Positions 1-6,636 are shown, counted from the stretch's first letter. The stretch is DNA of 40,124 nucleotides from JAHIGH01 sp964564035 (GCA_964564035.1 CAZLZN010000013.1:1-40124), one strand, 5' to 3'. Translations and numbers: made by a program. The notes: generated from the sequence alone by a model not told the origin.

Positions 1-6
1 CAGAAT

Positions 7-552
7 ATGACAAAAAAAATAAATAAAAACGTGAATAAATTATTATTATTAATTGGCCTCATAATGCTTATAGCATTTTTTGTTGTTATTTGGAATCAAA
101 AATCAACTACTACAAATCAAAAAATTGCCTCCACAATCCCTACTGCTAAACCTGCACCGAGCATCACGCAATATAGTTCAAAATTCTTTAAATTGAGTTT
201 TTCTTTTCCATCATCATATACCGTAAGCGAGCTAGATAATGATATTAATCTTAAAAATGAAGTCGGAGAAATATCTATTGAAAGAATTGGAACAAATAAT
301 GACACTATTGAAGGATATTTATTTGGCATAGCTGAGTTAAACAAGCTACAAATCACAGATAAACAAAAAATTAAAATAAACGGCATGGACGTTATAAGCT
401 GTAAAATAAAATCTAAAGTTAGCGATAATCCTGAAAGCAGATTTTATTTCTTTAATCCAGCACCATGGAGAATTTATTCAATATCTACTAATATACCTGA
501 ATTATTCAGTGACCTCGATCAGATTGCCCGGTCGTTCCGCTATGAGCCGTAA
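7..552 (+). CDS. Membrane-anchored protein of unknown function
   Basis: 181 residues. The sequence shows a basic N-terminus (about residues 2-11), one hydrophobic segment (about 12-29), a Thr/Pro/Ser-rich linker (about 34-52) and a soluble C-terminal domain of about 125 residues with alternating hydrophobic and charged stretches. This is the build of a protein anchored in the cytoplasmic membrane with its domain outside the cell. There is no lipobox cysteine and I see no catalytic motif; only one cysteine (in the motif ISCKI) is present. The first ATG is 7 bases into the window, so the upstream signals are not visible. A stem-loop follows the stop. I do not recognise the family. Confidence 0.6.
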   Translation: MTKKINKNVNKLLLLIGLIMLIAFFVVIWNQKSTTTNQKIASTIPTAKPAPSITQYSSKFFKLSFSFPSSYTVSELDNDINLKNEVGEISIERIGTNNDTIEGYLFGIAELNKLQITDKQKIKINGMDVISCKIKSKVSDNPESRFYFFNPAPWRIYSISTNIPELFSDLDQIARSFRYEP

Positions 553-594
553 ATAATAAGCAGCTAATTTATTCTCCTTGTCATTTTGATTTCA

Positions 595-623
595 ACTGGA
601 TTAATTTTTCTTTTTAATCCAGT
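595..623. terminator. Stem-loop between convergent genes
   Basis: A perfect 10-bp inverted repeat, ACTGGATTAA (595-604) and TTAATCCAGT (614-623), is separated by a 9-nt T-rich loop. It lies between the end of the plus-strand gene at 552 and the stop codon of the minus-strand ArsR-like gene, which it overlaps. The T tract is in the loop rather than after the stem, so termination efficiency is uncertain, but position and symmetry fit a bidirectional terminator. Confidence 0.45.
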
Positions 624-883
624 ATTCTCAAGAATTTGAGAATAGATTTGCCTCGAGGGGAGAGTATGTGTAGGACGTTGTTGGCACGGTTATGTTTGAG
701 AAGTAATCCAGCGATTGTGAGGCGGCGGAGGTGTTCGCTTGCTGTTTTATGGTTTATTTTCAATTCGCGGGAGATTTCAAAAACAGAGAGCTCGGGCTTA
801 CCGTCTATTAATATTAACATTTTGATGCGTGTGTGATTTGAGAATCCCTTTATGATCTTCTCTGTTTGTCTGGGTGTTAACAT
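614..883 (-). CDS. ArsR-type winged-helix transcriptional regulator
   Basis: 89 residues, the usual size of a minimal ArsR/SmtB-like repressor. The N-terminal part (FSNHTRIKMLILI) matches the helix that opens ArsR domains, and residues about 32-58 (FEISRELKINHKTASEHLRRL) form the helix-turn-helix, followed by the wing (LLLKHNRANNVLHIL). No metal-binding cysteine pair is seen, so the inducer is unknown. The start is the ATG at 883-881. Upstream on the minus strand lies a 13-bp-arm palindrome (908-935), and a shortened copy of the same palindrome lies inside the 3' end of the gene (624-643), encoding the C-terminal residues. This points to autoregulation. Its targets are not obvious in this window. 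Confidence 0.85.
   Translation of the reverse strand: MLTPRQTEKIIKGFSNHTRIKMLILIDGKPELSVFEISRELKINHKTASEHLRRLTIAGLLLKHNRANNVLHILSPRGKSILKFLRILD
624..643. promoter_or_regulatory. Second ArsR-type operator-like palindrome inside the gene's 3' end
   Basis: ATTCTCAA and TTGAGAAT arms surround a 4-nt centre. The arms equal the outer arms of the palindrome at 908-935. It overlaps the last codons of the ArsR-like gene. A further half site, TTTGAGAAT, occurs near 838-846 inside the same gene. Confidence 0.4.
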
Positions 884-907
884 GTCTATATTTTATATTA
901 GTATATT

Positions 908-935
908 ATTCTCAAATTCTCAAGAATTTGAGAAT
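908..935. promoter_or_regulatory. Probable operator of the ArsR-like gene
   Basis: A perfect palindrome of two 13-nt arms (ATTCTCAAATTCT / AGAATTTGAGAAT) around a 2-nt centre lies 25 nt upstream of the ArsR-like start codon. On the minus strand it supplies TTGAGA elements that could act as -35 boxes, followed by TAATAT or TAAAAT as a -10 element. Repressor binding here would block the promoter. The operator role is inferred from symmetry and position. Confidence 0.55.
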
Positions 936-1287
936 AGGAGGTGGGGTTGGGGGTGTTTTTTTGGGTTGAGCGGGTCGGAGCCGGTATGCCGGCCGGGATT
1001 TTTGGGGGTGTGCAAGTGGGAGATGTCGCGAAGCTCAGGAGCAACACCCCCGAGTGAGATTTTATTTTTGAGACGGAATTTTGACACGGTACACGACAGC
1101 GCCGCCGCCGCCGGCAAGTACGTAGGTAGGGAGTCGTCTCAAACGAACCTTTATGAGACGAAACAGCGATCTAGGGCAAACTCGAAGCGCTCTTACAGTA
1201 TGCACTCATGTTATGAAACTCTATTTGTTGAGAGGCATTCTATCCACGCCAAACCGGGGATTCTTAATGTATATAGAGGCTGCGCTA
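936..1287. other. 352-nt gap without a recognisable gene
   Basis: Long reading frames exist on both strands, but their translations are low-complexity and have no domain pattern. The first part is G-rich and structured: a GCCGG/CCGGC hairpin with a TATG loop (980-993) and an inverted repeat GGGGGTGTGC (1004-1013) with GCAACACCCCC (1041-1051). A GCC-triplet run sits near 1101-1115. I see no promoter or RNA family I can name. It could be a remnant of a mobile or repeat element. Confidence 0.4.
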
Positions 1288-1545
1288 TTACCTAGATTTA
1301 AGCCAATCGGCATCCTCAGGCATATTGTATGAGGCCCAATTATCTATTTCTGTAATAAAGATCTTGTCGCCGCTGTCCACAACCCGCTTCAGATGATCTC
1401 TGATTTCGCTTGCGTTATAATGACTTTGTACGAACTATGTATTTTGCAAAGCATGGCGCCAATGTCCTATTTGCTTTATTGCTTGATATAATCCTTGATA
1501 GTCTTGCCTTGGACGATTAAGATCATATGTAATTAAATAAGTCAT
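1288..1545 (-). pseudogene. Cas2-like (SinR-annotated) small protein, broken by one in-frame TAG
   Basis: Read on the minus strand, an ATG at 1545-1543 is preceded by a strong Shine-Dalgarno (AGGGGGTG). It opens 86 codons that are fully in frame except for a TAG at codon 37 (1437-1435). The N-terminus MTYLITYDLNRPRQDY and the C-terminal part (SEIRDHLKRVVDSGDKIF, WASYNMPEDADWL) match the small Cas2-like proteins often annotated as the SinR family. In that family a tryptophan normally follows the Ser/Asn-Thr, exactly where TAG (one base from TGG) is found. A TTGTGA - 17 nt - TATGAC promoter is possible upstream. The frame is otherwise intact, so the break is recent, a sequencing error, or read through. 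No CRISPR array or other cas gene is nearby, so a stand-alone role is more likely than adaptation. Confidence 0.7.
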
Positions 1546-1616
1546 ACGTTCACCCCCTTTCATCATAGGTTTCATTCAACGAGAAGTCATAATTTATCAC
1601 ACATTTGGTCACAATA

Positions 1617-1695
1617 GTAACATTATTACAGACTCGTTCGGTTTTGTCAATACGCTTTGTTACCGTCTTGACATTTATTGTTATTCATGTAACAT
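1617..1695 (+). promoter_or_regulatory. Promoter and probable operator of the XRE/ImmA pair
   Basis: TTGACA (1668-1673), a 16-nt spacer and TAACAT (1690-1695) form a good sigma-70-like promoter. The -10 box ends exactly 6 nt before the ATG at 1702, predicting a leaderless mRNA. GTAACA half sites occur at 1617-1622 and 1689-1694, with the inverted form TGTTAC at 1658-1663, so two of them bracket the promoter. These are candidate binding sites for the XRE protein encoded just downstream. Confidence 0.6.
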
Positions 1696-1701
1696 ATAAA
1701 T

Positions 1702-2049
1702 ATGGGATTAACGTTAGGTGAGTTTATAAGAAAGATCAGAGCGGAGAAAAACATGACACAAGAACAGTTAGCAGAAAAAAGCCGCTTAGCAAGAAGCTAT
1801 ATCTCGCGCTTTGAAGATGACCAATTTAAGTCACCGTCTGCGATGGTGCTTATTAAATTAGCTCGGGGACTGGGCATCTCACATGAGACAATATTTCAGG
1901 TAGCTGGTTACACGCCTATAATAGCAAAAAGTGATCTGCCATCGTTTGATTTATATTTGAGAACAAAGTTCCCTAAGTTGTCAGAGAAGGCGATAGAGGA
2001 CATTCAATTTTATAAGACGGTAGTTGAGAAGAAGTATAAAGAGCAATAA
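1702..2049 (+). CDS. XRE-family helix-turn-helix regulator
   Basis: 115 residues. Residues about 6-60 form a Cro/C1-type HTH (GEFIRKIRAEKNMTQEQLAE, then SYISRFEDD and a third helix ending LARGLGISHETIF). The C-terminal half carries a motif seen after such domains in ImmA-partner regulators (FDLYLRTKFPKLSEKAIEDI). The stop is 2 nt before the start of the metallopeptidase gene, so the two are co-transcribed. In this well-known arrangement the peptidase cleaves or inactivates the repressor after a signal. The start ATG has no Shine-Dalgarno and lies 6 nt behind the -10 box. Confidence 0.88.
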   Translation: MGLTLGEFIRKIRAEKNMTQEQLAEKSRLARSYISRFEDDQFKSPSAMVLIKLARGLGISHETIFQVAGYTPIIAKSDLPSFDLYLRTKFPKLSEKAIEDIQFYKTVVEKKYKEQ

Positions 2050-2051
2050 GT

Positions 2052-2546
2052 ATGGAAACGTCGGGCAGGATAGATAAATCGCAGGAATATATAGAAACCG
2101 AGCATGAGGCTGACGACATTCTCTCAATAGCCGGTATATATGGCCCTCCTGTTCCGATAGAAGTAATCAACAAAATCCTCAAAGGCACGACAATCGATAT
2201 ATGTGCGTTTAGTGATGAAGCATTAGGCTTTTCATCGTGCGACAATGGCGTGTGGCGCATTCTAATCCATCCTGATCAACCGGTGACGGCGAGGCGGTTC
2301 ACTGCGTGTCACGAATTTTACCACATGCTTAAAGGTAAGACTGGATTTTGCAGAAACACAGAAGAAGGGTCATTTGAGGAAAGGAAAGCGAACTATTTTG
2401 CAGCTTGTCTGCTTATGCCTGCTAGGTGGGTACGAAAATATTGGGAACGATGCGATGATATATCGAGGTTGGCGAGTATTTTTGACGTAAGCCACAGTGC
2501 AATGATGTGGAGGCTAAAAGGATTGGAGCGCTACCTTGTAGCATAA
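2052..2546 (+). CDS. ImmA/IrrE-family metallopeptidase
   Basis: 164 residues. The zinc motif HExxH is at residues 87-91 (HEFYH), and the conserved downstream EExxAN...FAACLLMP segment (about 109-123) supplies the third ligand, as in the ImmA/IrrE (COG2856) family. The gene follows the XRE regulator by 2 nt. Known members act as anti-repressors of mobile elements or as the toxin or protease part of an XRE pair. Here the pair most likely controls its own promoter and perhaps neighbouring accessory genes. No integrase is visible in the window. Confidence 0.88.
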   Translation: METSGRIDKSQEYIETEHEADDILSIAGIYGPPVPIEVINKILKGTTIDICAFSDEALGFSSCDNGVWRILIHPDQPVTARRFTACHEFYHMLKGKTGFCRNTEEGSFEERKANYFAACLLMPARWVRKYWERCDDISRLASIFDVSHSAMMWRLKGLERYLVA

Positions 2547-2582
2547 ACAGTCGGATATGTTGTGTTTAGTCAAGATTATTAT

Positions 2583-2702
2583 ATGAATTATATGAGAAAG
2601 AAGATAATAAATTTTGTTATTGGAATTATCATCTTATACGCGATCATTCACCCGTTGGAAAGTCGAAGTTGGCGAATCGCTGTAGTAAAAGTTTCTGATT
2701 AA
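2583..2702 (+). CDS. Possible small single-span membrane protein
   Basis: A 39-codon frame begins MNYMRKKIINFVIG, with a basic N-terminus followed by a hydrophobic stretch (about residues 8-22) and a polar tail. It starts 36 nt after the ImmA-like gene. There is no clear Shine-Dalgarno, and the whole 2547-2816 interval is otherwise empty. It may be a short membrane peptide of the same cassette or a chance frame. Confidence 0.28.
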   Translation: MNYMRKKIINFVIGIIILYAIIHPLESRSWRIAVVKVSD

Positions 2703-2816
2703 CTAAGGGTATACAATAATGATAATGAATATCGACTGTACTATATCATTTGGCAATAAATTAATAAAGAGTATGGTGATAGCAGCCCTAATCACATGCT
2801 ATGAGAACTAATCTCA

Positions 2817-2906
2817 ATGGAAACTAAACAATTTGTATATTACGGAAGATGTACAATGTGAAACACGGAGTGGCATGTCACAACGAACGAGGACGGTGGT
2901 AAGAAG
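2817..2906 (+). pseudogene. In-frame upstream part of the CxxC protein, cut off by TGA
   Basis: An ATG at 2817 opens a frame that is continuous with the downstream gene except for one TGA (2859-2861). The translation reads METKQFVYYGRCTM, stop, NTEWHVTTNEDGGKK, then the downstream MTIPC. The stop falls where a second cysteine would complete a C-x2-C knuckle (CTM-C) pairing with CVVC downstream, and TGA is one base from TGT or TGC. The ancestral gene therefore probably began here. Loss by mutation, sequencing error, or recoding as selenocysteine are the options; nothing here proves recoding. Confidence 0.5.
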
Positions 2907-3302
2907 ATGACGATTCCGTGTGTCGTATGCGGCGCAGACTCGCCAACTATAAATCTAGTTCGCGTTGTCAGTGCGATAAACAATGATGACATGGATTATT
3001 CGTATACCGTCACCGGGCCCGGCCCGGGCAACAAAACAAAAACCGCAACGAAAAGAAAATGGGTCTACTCGTATCGGGGATGGTGCTCTTACTGTGAGAC
3101 TGAAATGGTTATAAGTACTACAAAAAACTATGGTCCCGAGGGTTCTATACTATGTCCTTTTTGTACCGACTTTCCGGAAACGGTAGATTTGATGAAGATA
3201 GGTAGAGAAAAATACAACCATGACAAGCTCTATACGGTCAGCGTAAAGGGACCAGGGGCACGGAAAAAAGCGGAATCACCGACAAATAACCACGAAAAGT
3301 AA
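2907..3302 (+). CDS. Hypothetical protein with several CxxC zinc knuckles
   Basis: 131 residues from the first ATG after the in-frame TGA. CVVC (residues 5-8), CSYC (about 60-63) and CPFC (about 83-86) suggest zinc-ribbon structure; the middle contains a Gly/Pro-rich piece (TGPGPGNKTKTATKRKW). The C-terminus is polar. The AAGAAG before the ATG is only a weak ribosome site. If the upstream frame belonged to it, the native protein would have four knuckles and 161 residues. I do not recognise a named family; the build resembles small nucleic-acid-binding or zinc-ribbon proteins of accessory regions. Confidence 0.55.
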   Translation: MTIPCVVCGADSPTINLVRVVSAINNDDMDYSYTVTGPGPGNKTKTATKRKWVYSYRGWCSYCETEMVISTTKNYGPEGSILCPFCTDFPETVDLMKIGREKYNHDKLYTVSVKGPGARKKAESPTNNHEK

Positions 3303-3434
3303 CCCTACTAGACAACTATGGGTCGTTCATGTCGTACAAGAATAGGTGTGCGTATTAAAATGACAGTATGAAGTCGTATTATAATAGTATAACTTAATGT
3401 GTTAATCGAGAGGAAGCTTTGGTGTATGAGCTAA

Positions 3435-4154
3435 TTATCGGGAGAGGAGGGAGTTGATGATTGAAAGTGATTCGCTTAGGTTGTCTTTGATCTGGAAGTT
3501 CCAGAAGCGGATTATGCTCCAGCCGGTTTCGATTAGATAAATGTTTCGCGTTATGTCTTGGGGCCAGAGGAGTTCTTCGTGGTATTTGATGCACCAGGCG
3601 CGGTTTTCGAGAAGCCATTTGAAGACACGGCTGTTGTCGATATTTGTGAAGTCTGTATATGAGCTGGAATTGTCCATCCAGTCTATTTCGATTTCTTTTA
3701 TCTTTTTGTTTTGCTCTATTTGTTTCTGGATACTTAGTCTTGCGTCGGCGCGGACGTGTTCGAATCCGTCGATTTCGATATTGAGTTTTTCCCCATTTTC
3801 AAATACGGCGATATCCAGATGGTAAGTTTTGCCATTGCGGCGGTTTTCCACTTTGTAATCTAATTGAGAATATGTTGTTGAGACAATATTTTCTTTTAGT
3901 AGTTTGTTGTGGAGCATTACTTCAAGTCCACTTGAGGCTTCGAATGCGGCGCGTTTTATTCTCCAGACGGGGAAGCCCAGTTTGTCTTTGTCGCGGATCA
4001 CAAATTTATGAAGGGGGCCGTAAAGCAGGCTGTTTATTTCGGTTTTATCGAGACTCAGTTTATATTTTTCTCTCAGGAGAGACGCGATTTCGCGGGTATA
4101 AAGAGGTCCATGATCCTGAATTATTTGTAAAATTTGATCCGCCGTATTGATCAT
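3435..4154 (-). CDS. Winged-helix plus DUF559/Vsr-like endonuclease
   Basis: 239 residues from the ATG at 4154; a longer frame from a TTG at 4184 exists, but the ATG has a TATAAT box exactly 6 nt upstream. Residues about 3-70 look like a winged helix (DQILQIIQDHGPLYTREIASLL). The rest resembles DUF559/Vsr-type PD-(D/E)xK nucleases: LDIAVF with D114, IEIDGFEH with E127 and D129, and the C-terminal GWSIIRFWNFQI strand typical of that fold. It probably cuts DNA, perhaps in defence or repair. It is divergent from the RecB-like nuclease gene, with a 182-nt A/T-rich gap between them. No methyltransferase is visible, so a classical restriction system is not supported. Confidence 0.65.
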   Translation of the reverse strand: MINTADQILQIIQDHGPLYTREIASLLREKYKLSLDKTEINSLLYGPLHKFVIRDKDKLGFPVWRIKRAAFEASSGLEVMLHNKLLKENIVSTTYSQLDYKVENRRNGKTYHLDIAVFENGEKLNIEIDGFEHVRADARLSIQKQIEQNKKIKEIEIDWMDNSSSYTDFTNIDNSRVFKWLLENRAWCIKYHEELLWPQDITRNIYLIETGWSIIRFWNFQIKDNLSESLSIINSLLSR

Positions 4155-4336
4155 ACATTTATTATAGTATGAAGCAGTGTCCAATGCGTTTTCTTAAATT
4201 ATATTTATCCCACTTCGCGGAAAAAGTTCGAGCGTTAGCTTTCGGGAGCTTCATTGTATAGTAAGTTAATATATTATACATATTGATATTTGGGGTAATG
4301 TGATAAATATTATATGTATTATAATAGTAGTGAATT

Positions 4337-5176
4337 ATGAGTTTGGATAAGTATAGCGCGGTTTGGGTTTCGAATTCGTCCATAAATGATTTTTTGGCCT
4401 GCCGGAGGCTTTATTTTCTGCGCAATGTATACAAAGATCCGCAAACAAGACACAAAATTAACATCATAAATCCGTCACTTGCTTTGGGGAGTGCCGTGCA
4501 TGAGGTTTTGGAGGGGTTGTCTTTTGTGCCTATTGAGGAGCGGTTCACTATTCCTCTTTTGGAAAAGTATGATAAAGCGTGGGAAAAGTACCGGGGCAAA
4601 AAAGGAGGGTTTAAGAGTGTTGAGGAGGAAAAAGCCGTAAAACAGCGGGGAGCGGAGATGCTGATGCGCGTCACGGATAATCCGGGACCGCTTCTCAGGA
4701 AAGCAATTAAGATCAGGAAAAATGACCCGAATTACCTGCCGAATTATTTTTTGTCTGAGGAGGACAATATAGTGTTATGCGGCAGAGTGGATTGGATCGA
4801 ATATATTGAGGAGGATGATAGTCTGCATATAATTGATTTTAAAACAGGCAGGCATGACGAACGGCCGGATTCACTACAGATCCCGATTTATAACTTGATC
4901 GTTTCAAATTGTCAAAAAAAGCGGGTCAGCCGGGGGAGTTACTGGTATCTGGATAGAGGCGGCGCGCCCGAGGAGGTTCGAATGCCTTCGCTTGAGGAGT
5001 CATATAATAGTGTGATCGGTATCGCGAGAGAGATCAAAAAGACGAGAGAAAATAAGGATTTTGTTTGTTTGAGAGGGGGATGCCGTGAGTGCGATCCGTT
5101 TGAGGAGATATTGAGGGGCAAAGCGGAGTTCGTAGGAACGGGCACATACGGCACGGATATTTATGTGACTTTGTGA
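4337..5176 (+). CDS. RecB/Cas4-like PD-(D/E)xK nuclease with Fe-S cysteines
   Basis: 279 residues. The RecB-nuclease signature is complete: H55 in LGSAVHEVLEG, D152 in GRVDWIE, D167-x-K169 in IIDFKTG, and Q181xxxY185 in the C-terminal helix. One cysteine near the N-terminus (C22) and three near the C-terminus (C244, C249, C252) match the spacing logic of the 4Fe-4S cluster in AddB and Cas4 nucleases. The family cuts single-stranded ends in repair or spacer acquisition (COG2887-like). A TATAAT box lies 11 nt before the ATG. It is a stand-alone gene; no AddA or RecB helicase and no CRISPR array are present. Confidence 0.75.
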   Translation: MSLDKYSAVWVSNSSINDFLACRRLYFLRNVYKDPQTRHKINIINPSLALGSAVHEVLEGLSFVPIEERFTIPLLEKYDKAWEKYRGKKGGFKSVEEEKAVKQRGAEMLMRVTDNPGPLLRKAIKIRKNDPNYLPNYFLSEEDNIVLCGRVDWIEYIEEDDSLHIIDFKTGRHDERPDSLQIPIYNLIVSNCQKKRVSRGSYWYLDRGGAPEEVRMPSLEESYNSVIGIAREIKKTRENKDFVCLRGGCRECDPFEEILRGKAEFVGTGTYGTDIYVTL

Positions 5177-5257
5177 ATAAATGTATTTTGACATTAAATT
5201 ATAATCTAAACGCATATTGCGCTCGATAATGAAAATTTTTTAAGTTCCAAAACTCCA

Positions 5258-5274
5258 CTTCGGCAAGCTCAGGG
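5258..5274. repeat. REP-like repeat, copy 1
   Basis: CTTCGGCAAGCTCAGGG is identical over 17 nt to a copy at 19920-19936 in the metK riboswitch. It lies in the 171-nt gap between the nuclease gene and the tuf promoter. The sequence resembles the widespread REP-type word CCCTGAGCTTGCCGAAGGG. Confidence 0.6.
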
Positions 5275-5347
5275 TCAAACAGTTGTAACTATAAAAAATT
5301 TTATTCTCGTGCTGGCCGATTAATTATATATAGTATAAAAGAGGGTA

Positions 5348-5376
5348 TTGACGGGCATGGGAAAATATTGTATTAT
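5348..5376 (+). promoter_or_regulatory. Promoter of tuf
   Basis: TTGACG (5348-5353), a 17-nt spacer and TATTAT (5371-5376) are seen, with the alternative TATACT at 5374-5379. The expected start site near 5383 places the whole ATCTCATT/AATGAGAT hairpin at the start of the mRNA. Confidence 0.6.
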
Positions 5377-5382
5377 ACTAAC

Positions 5383-5412
5383 ATCTCATTAATAAATGAG
5401 ATTTCTTTTTTT
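5383..5412 (+). terminator. Attenuator-like hairpin in the tuf leader
   Basis: A perfect 8-bp inverted repeat, ATCTCATT (5383-5390) and AATGAGAT (5395-5402), has a 4-nt loop and is followed by TTCTTTTTTT. It sits between the promoter and the ribosome site (GAAGAGGA, 5413-5420). The stem is A/T-rich, so it may be a weak terminator or an mRNA-stabilising 5' hairpin. Confidence 0.45.
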
Positions 5413-5427
5413 GAAGAGGAAAAATAT

Positions 5428-6606
5428 ATGGCAACATTTCAGAGAAATAAACCACATGTAAATATCGGAACGATCGGACACGTTGATCACGGAAAGACAA
5501 CCCTTTCCGCCGCTATTTCGACAGTTCTTTCCAAAAAGGGATTTGCGCAGGCCAAGAAATACGAAGATATTGATAACGCCCCAGAAGAAAAAGCCCGCGG
5601 AGTTACAATCAACATTACTCACATCGAGTACGAAACAGAAAAAAGGCACTATGCTCACATCGATGCTCCGGGCCATGCCGATTATATCAAGAACATGATC
5701 ACGGGTGCCGCCCAGATGGACGGAGCAATACTGGTTGTTTCGGCTCCGGACGGACCTATGCCTCAGACACGCGAACATATTCTTCTTGCTTATCAGGTCG
5801 GAGTTCCTTCAATAGTTGTTTTTCTCAATAAATGCGACATGGTACAGGACGCGGAGCTTCTGGATCTTGTCGAGATGGAAGTCAGAGAGCTTCTTACCAA
5901 GTACAAGTTTCCCGGAGATACAACTCCTATAATCCGCGGATCAGCCCTCAAAGCCCTCGAAGGTGACGCAGAAGCAGAAAAAGCAATACTCGAACTCATG
6001 AGCACAGTTGATGAATACGTTCCTACACCGGTCAGGCCTTTGGATAAGCCTTTCCTTATGGCCGCCGAAGATGTTTTCTCGATCAAAGGGCGAGGAACTG
6101 TTGTTACGGGAAGAATTGACAGAGGACTTGTTAAAGTAAATGATACAGTCGAGATTGTCGGCTTGAGAGATACAAAATCAACTGTTGTTACAGGAGTTGA
6201 GATGTTCAAGAAACAGCTTGATGAAGGTCAGGCCGGAGACAACGTAGGGCTTTTGCTTCGCGGACTTGAGAAAACAGACGTAGAGCGCGGACAGGTTGTT
6301 TGTAAACCGGGTTCGATAACTCCTCATACAGAATTTGAGGCCGAAGCGTATGTTTTGACCAAAGAAGAAGGCGGACGGCACACACCGTTCTTTACCGGAT
6401 ACAGACCACAATTTTATATCCGCACAACCGACGTGACAGGAAATGTAACGCTTCCGCAGGGAGTAGAAATGGTTATGCCTGGAGACAACACAAAGATGAG
6501 TGTAAAGCTTATTGTACCGGTCGCGCTTGAAGTTGGACAGAGATATGCTATTCGTGAGGGAGGAAGAACTGTTGGAGCAGGAGTTATCACGAAAATCATA
6601 AAATAA
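5428..6606 (+). CDS. tuf: Elongation factor Tu
   Basis: 392 residues, the normal length. It delivers aminoacyl-tRNA to the ribosome as a GTPase. The motifs are GHVDHGKTTL (G1), RGVTI (switch I), DAPGH (G3; Ala replaces the usual Cys), NKCD (G4) and SALKALEG (G5), followed by the two beta-barrel domains. The ATG at 5428 is chosen because the Shine-Dalgarno GAAGAGGA ends 7 nt upstream and MATFQRNKPHVNIGTIGH is the family N-terminus; the frame stays open 20 codons further upstream. It has its own promoter and a strong terminator, so it is transcribed apart from rpsJ, although the order tuf-rpsJ is the classic one. Confidence 0.97.
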   Translation: MATFQRNKPHVNIGTIGHVDHGKTTLSAAISTVLSKKGFAQAKKYEDIDNAPEEKARGVTINITHIEYETEKRHYAHIDAPGHADYIKNMITGAAQMDGAILVVSAPDGPMPQTREHILLAYQVGVPSIVVFLNKCDMVQDAELLDLVEMEVRELLTKYKFPGDTTPIIRGSALKALEGDAEAEKAILELMSTVDEYVPTPVRPLDKPFLMAAEDVFSIKGRGTVVTGRIDRGLVKVNDTVEIVGLRDTKSTVVTGVEMFKKQLDEGQAGDNVGLLLRGLEKTDVERGQVVCKPGSITPHTEFEAEAYVLTKEEGGRHTPFFTGYRPQFYIRTTDVTGNVTLPQGVEMVMPGDNTKMSVKLIVPVALEVGQRYAIREGGRTVGAGVITKIIK

Positions 6607-6615
6607 ATTGGTTTG

Positions 6616-6636
6616 ATCGGGGAAGCCCGATTTTTT
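6616..6636 (+). terminator. Intrinsic terminator after tuf
   Basis: ATCGGG (6616-6621), loop GAAG, CCCGAT (6626-6631) and six T residues form a classic rho-independent terminator 10 nt after the tuf stop. Transcription of rpsJ must therefore come from read-through or from a promoter in 6637-6682; a TTGTGC (6635-6640) / TAGAAC (6659-6664) pair is a weak candidate. Confidence 0.85.

Noticed and set aside
852..1295. 147-codon plus-strand frame over the 936-1287 gap, and a 65-codon minus-strand frame (920-1117)
   Set aside because: Translations are rich in Arg, Ser, Pro and Gly without domain pattern, overlap the ArsR operator and promoter, and have no ribosome site. They follow from the G-rich composition.
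2719..2811. 30-codon frame starting MIMNIDCTISF, with AAGGG 9 nt upstream
   Set aside because: No recognisable feature, short, and followed immediately by another weak frame; kept out for lack of support.
2859..2861. UGA read as glycine or tryptophan in this genome
   Set aside because: rpsQ, rplO, rplQ, map and the RecB-like gene use TGA as their natural stop, so a genome-wide reassignment is not tenable.
1288..5176. CRISPR-Cas locus, suggested by Cas2-like and Cas4-like proteins
   Set aside because: No repeat-spacer array, no cas1 and no effector are present in the window; both proteins belong to families with stand-alone members.
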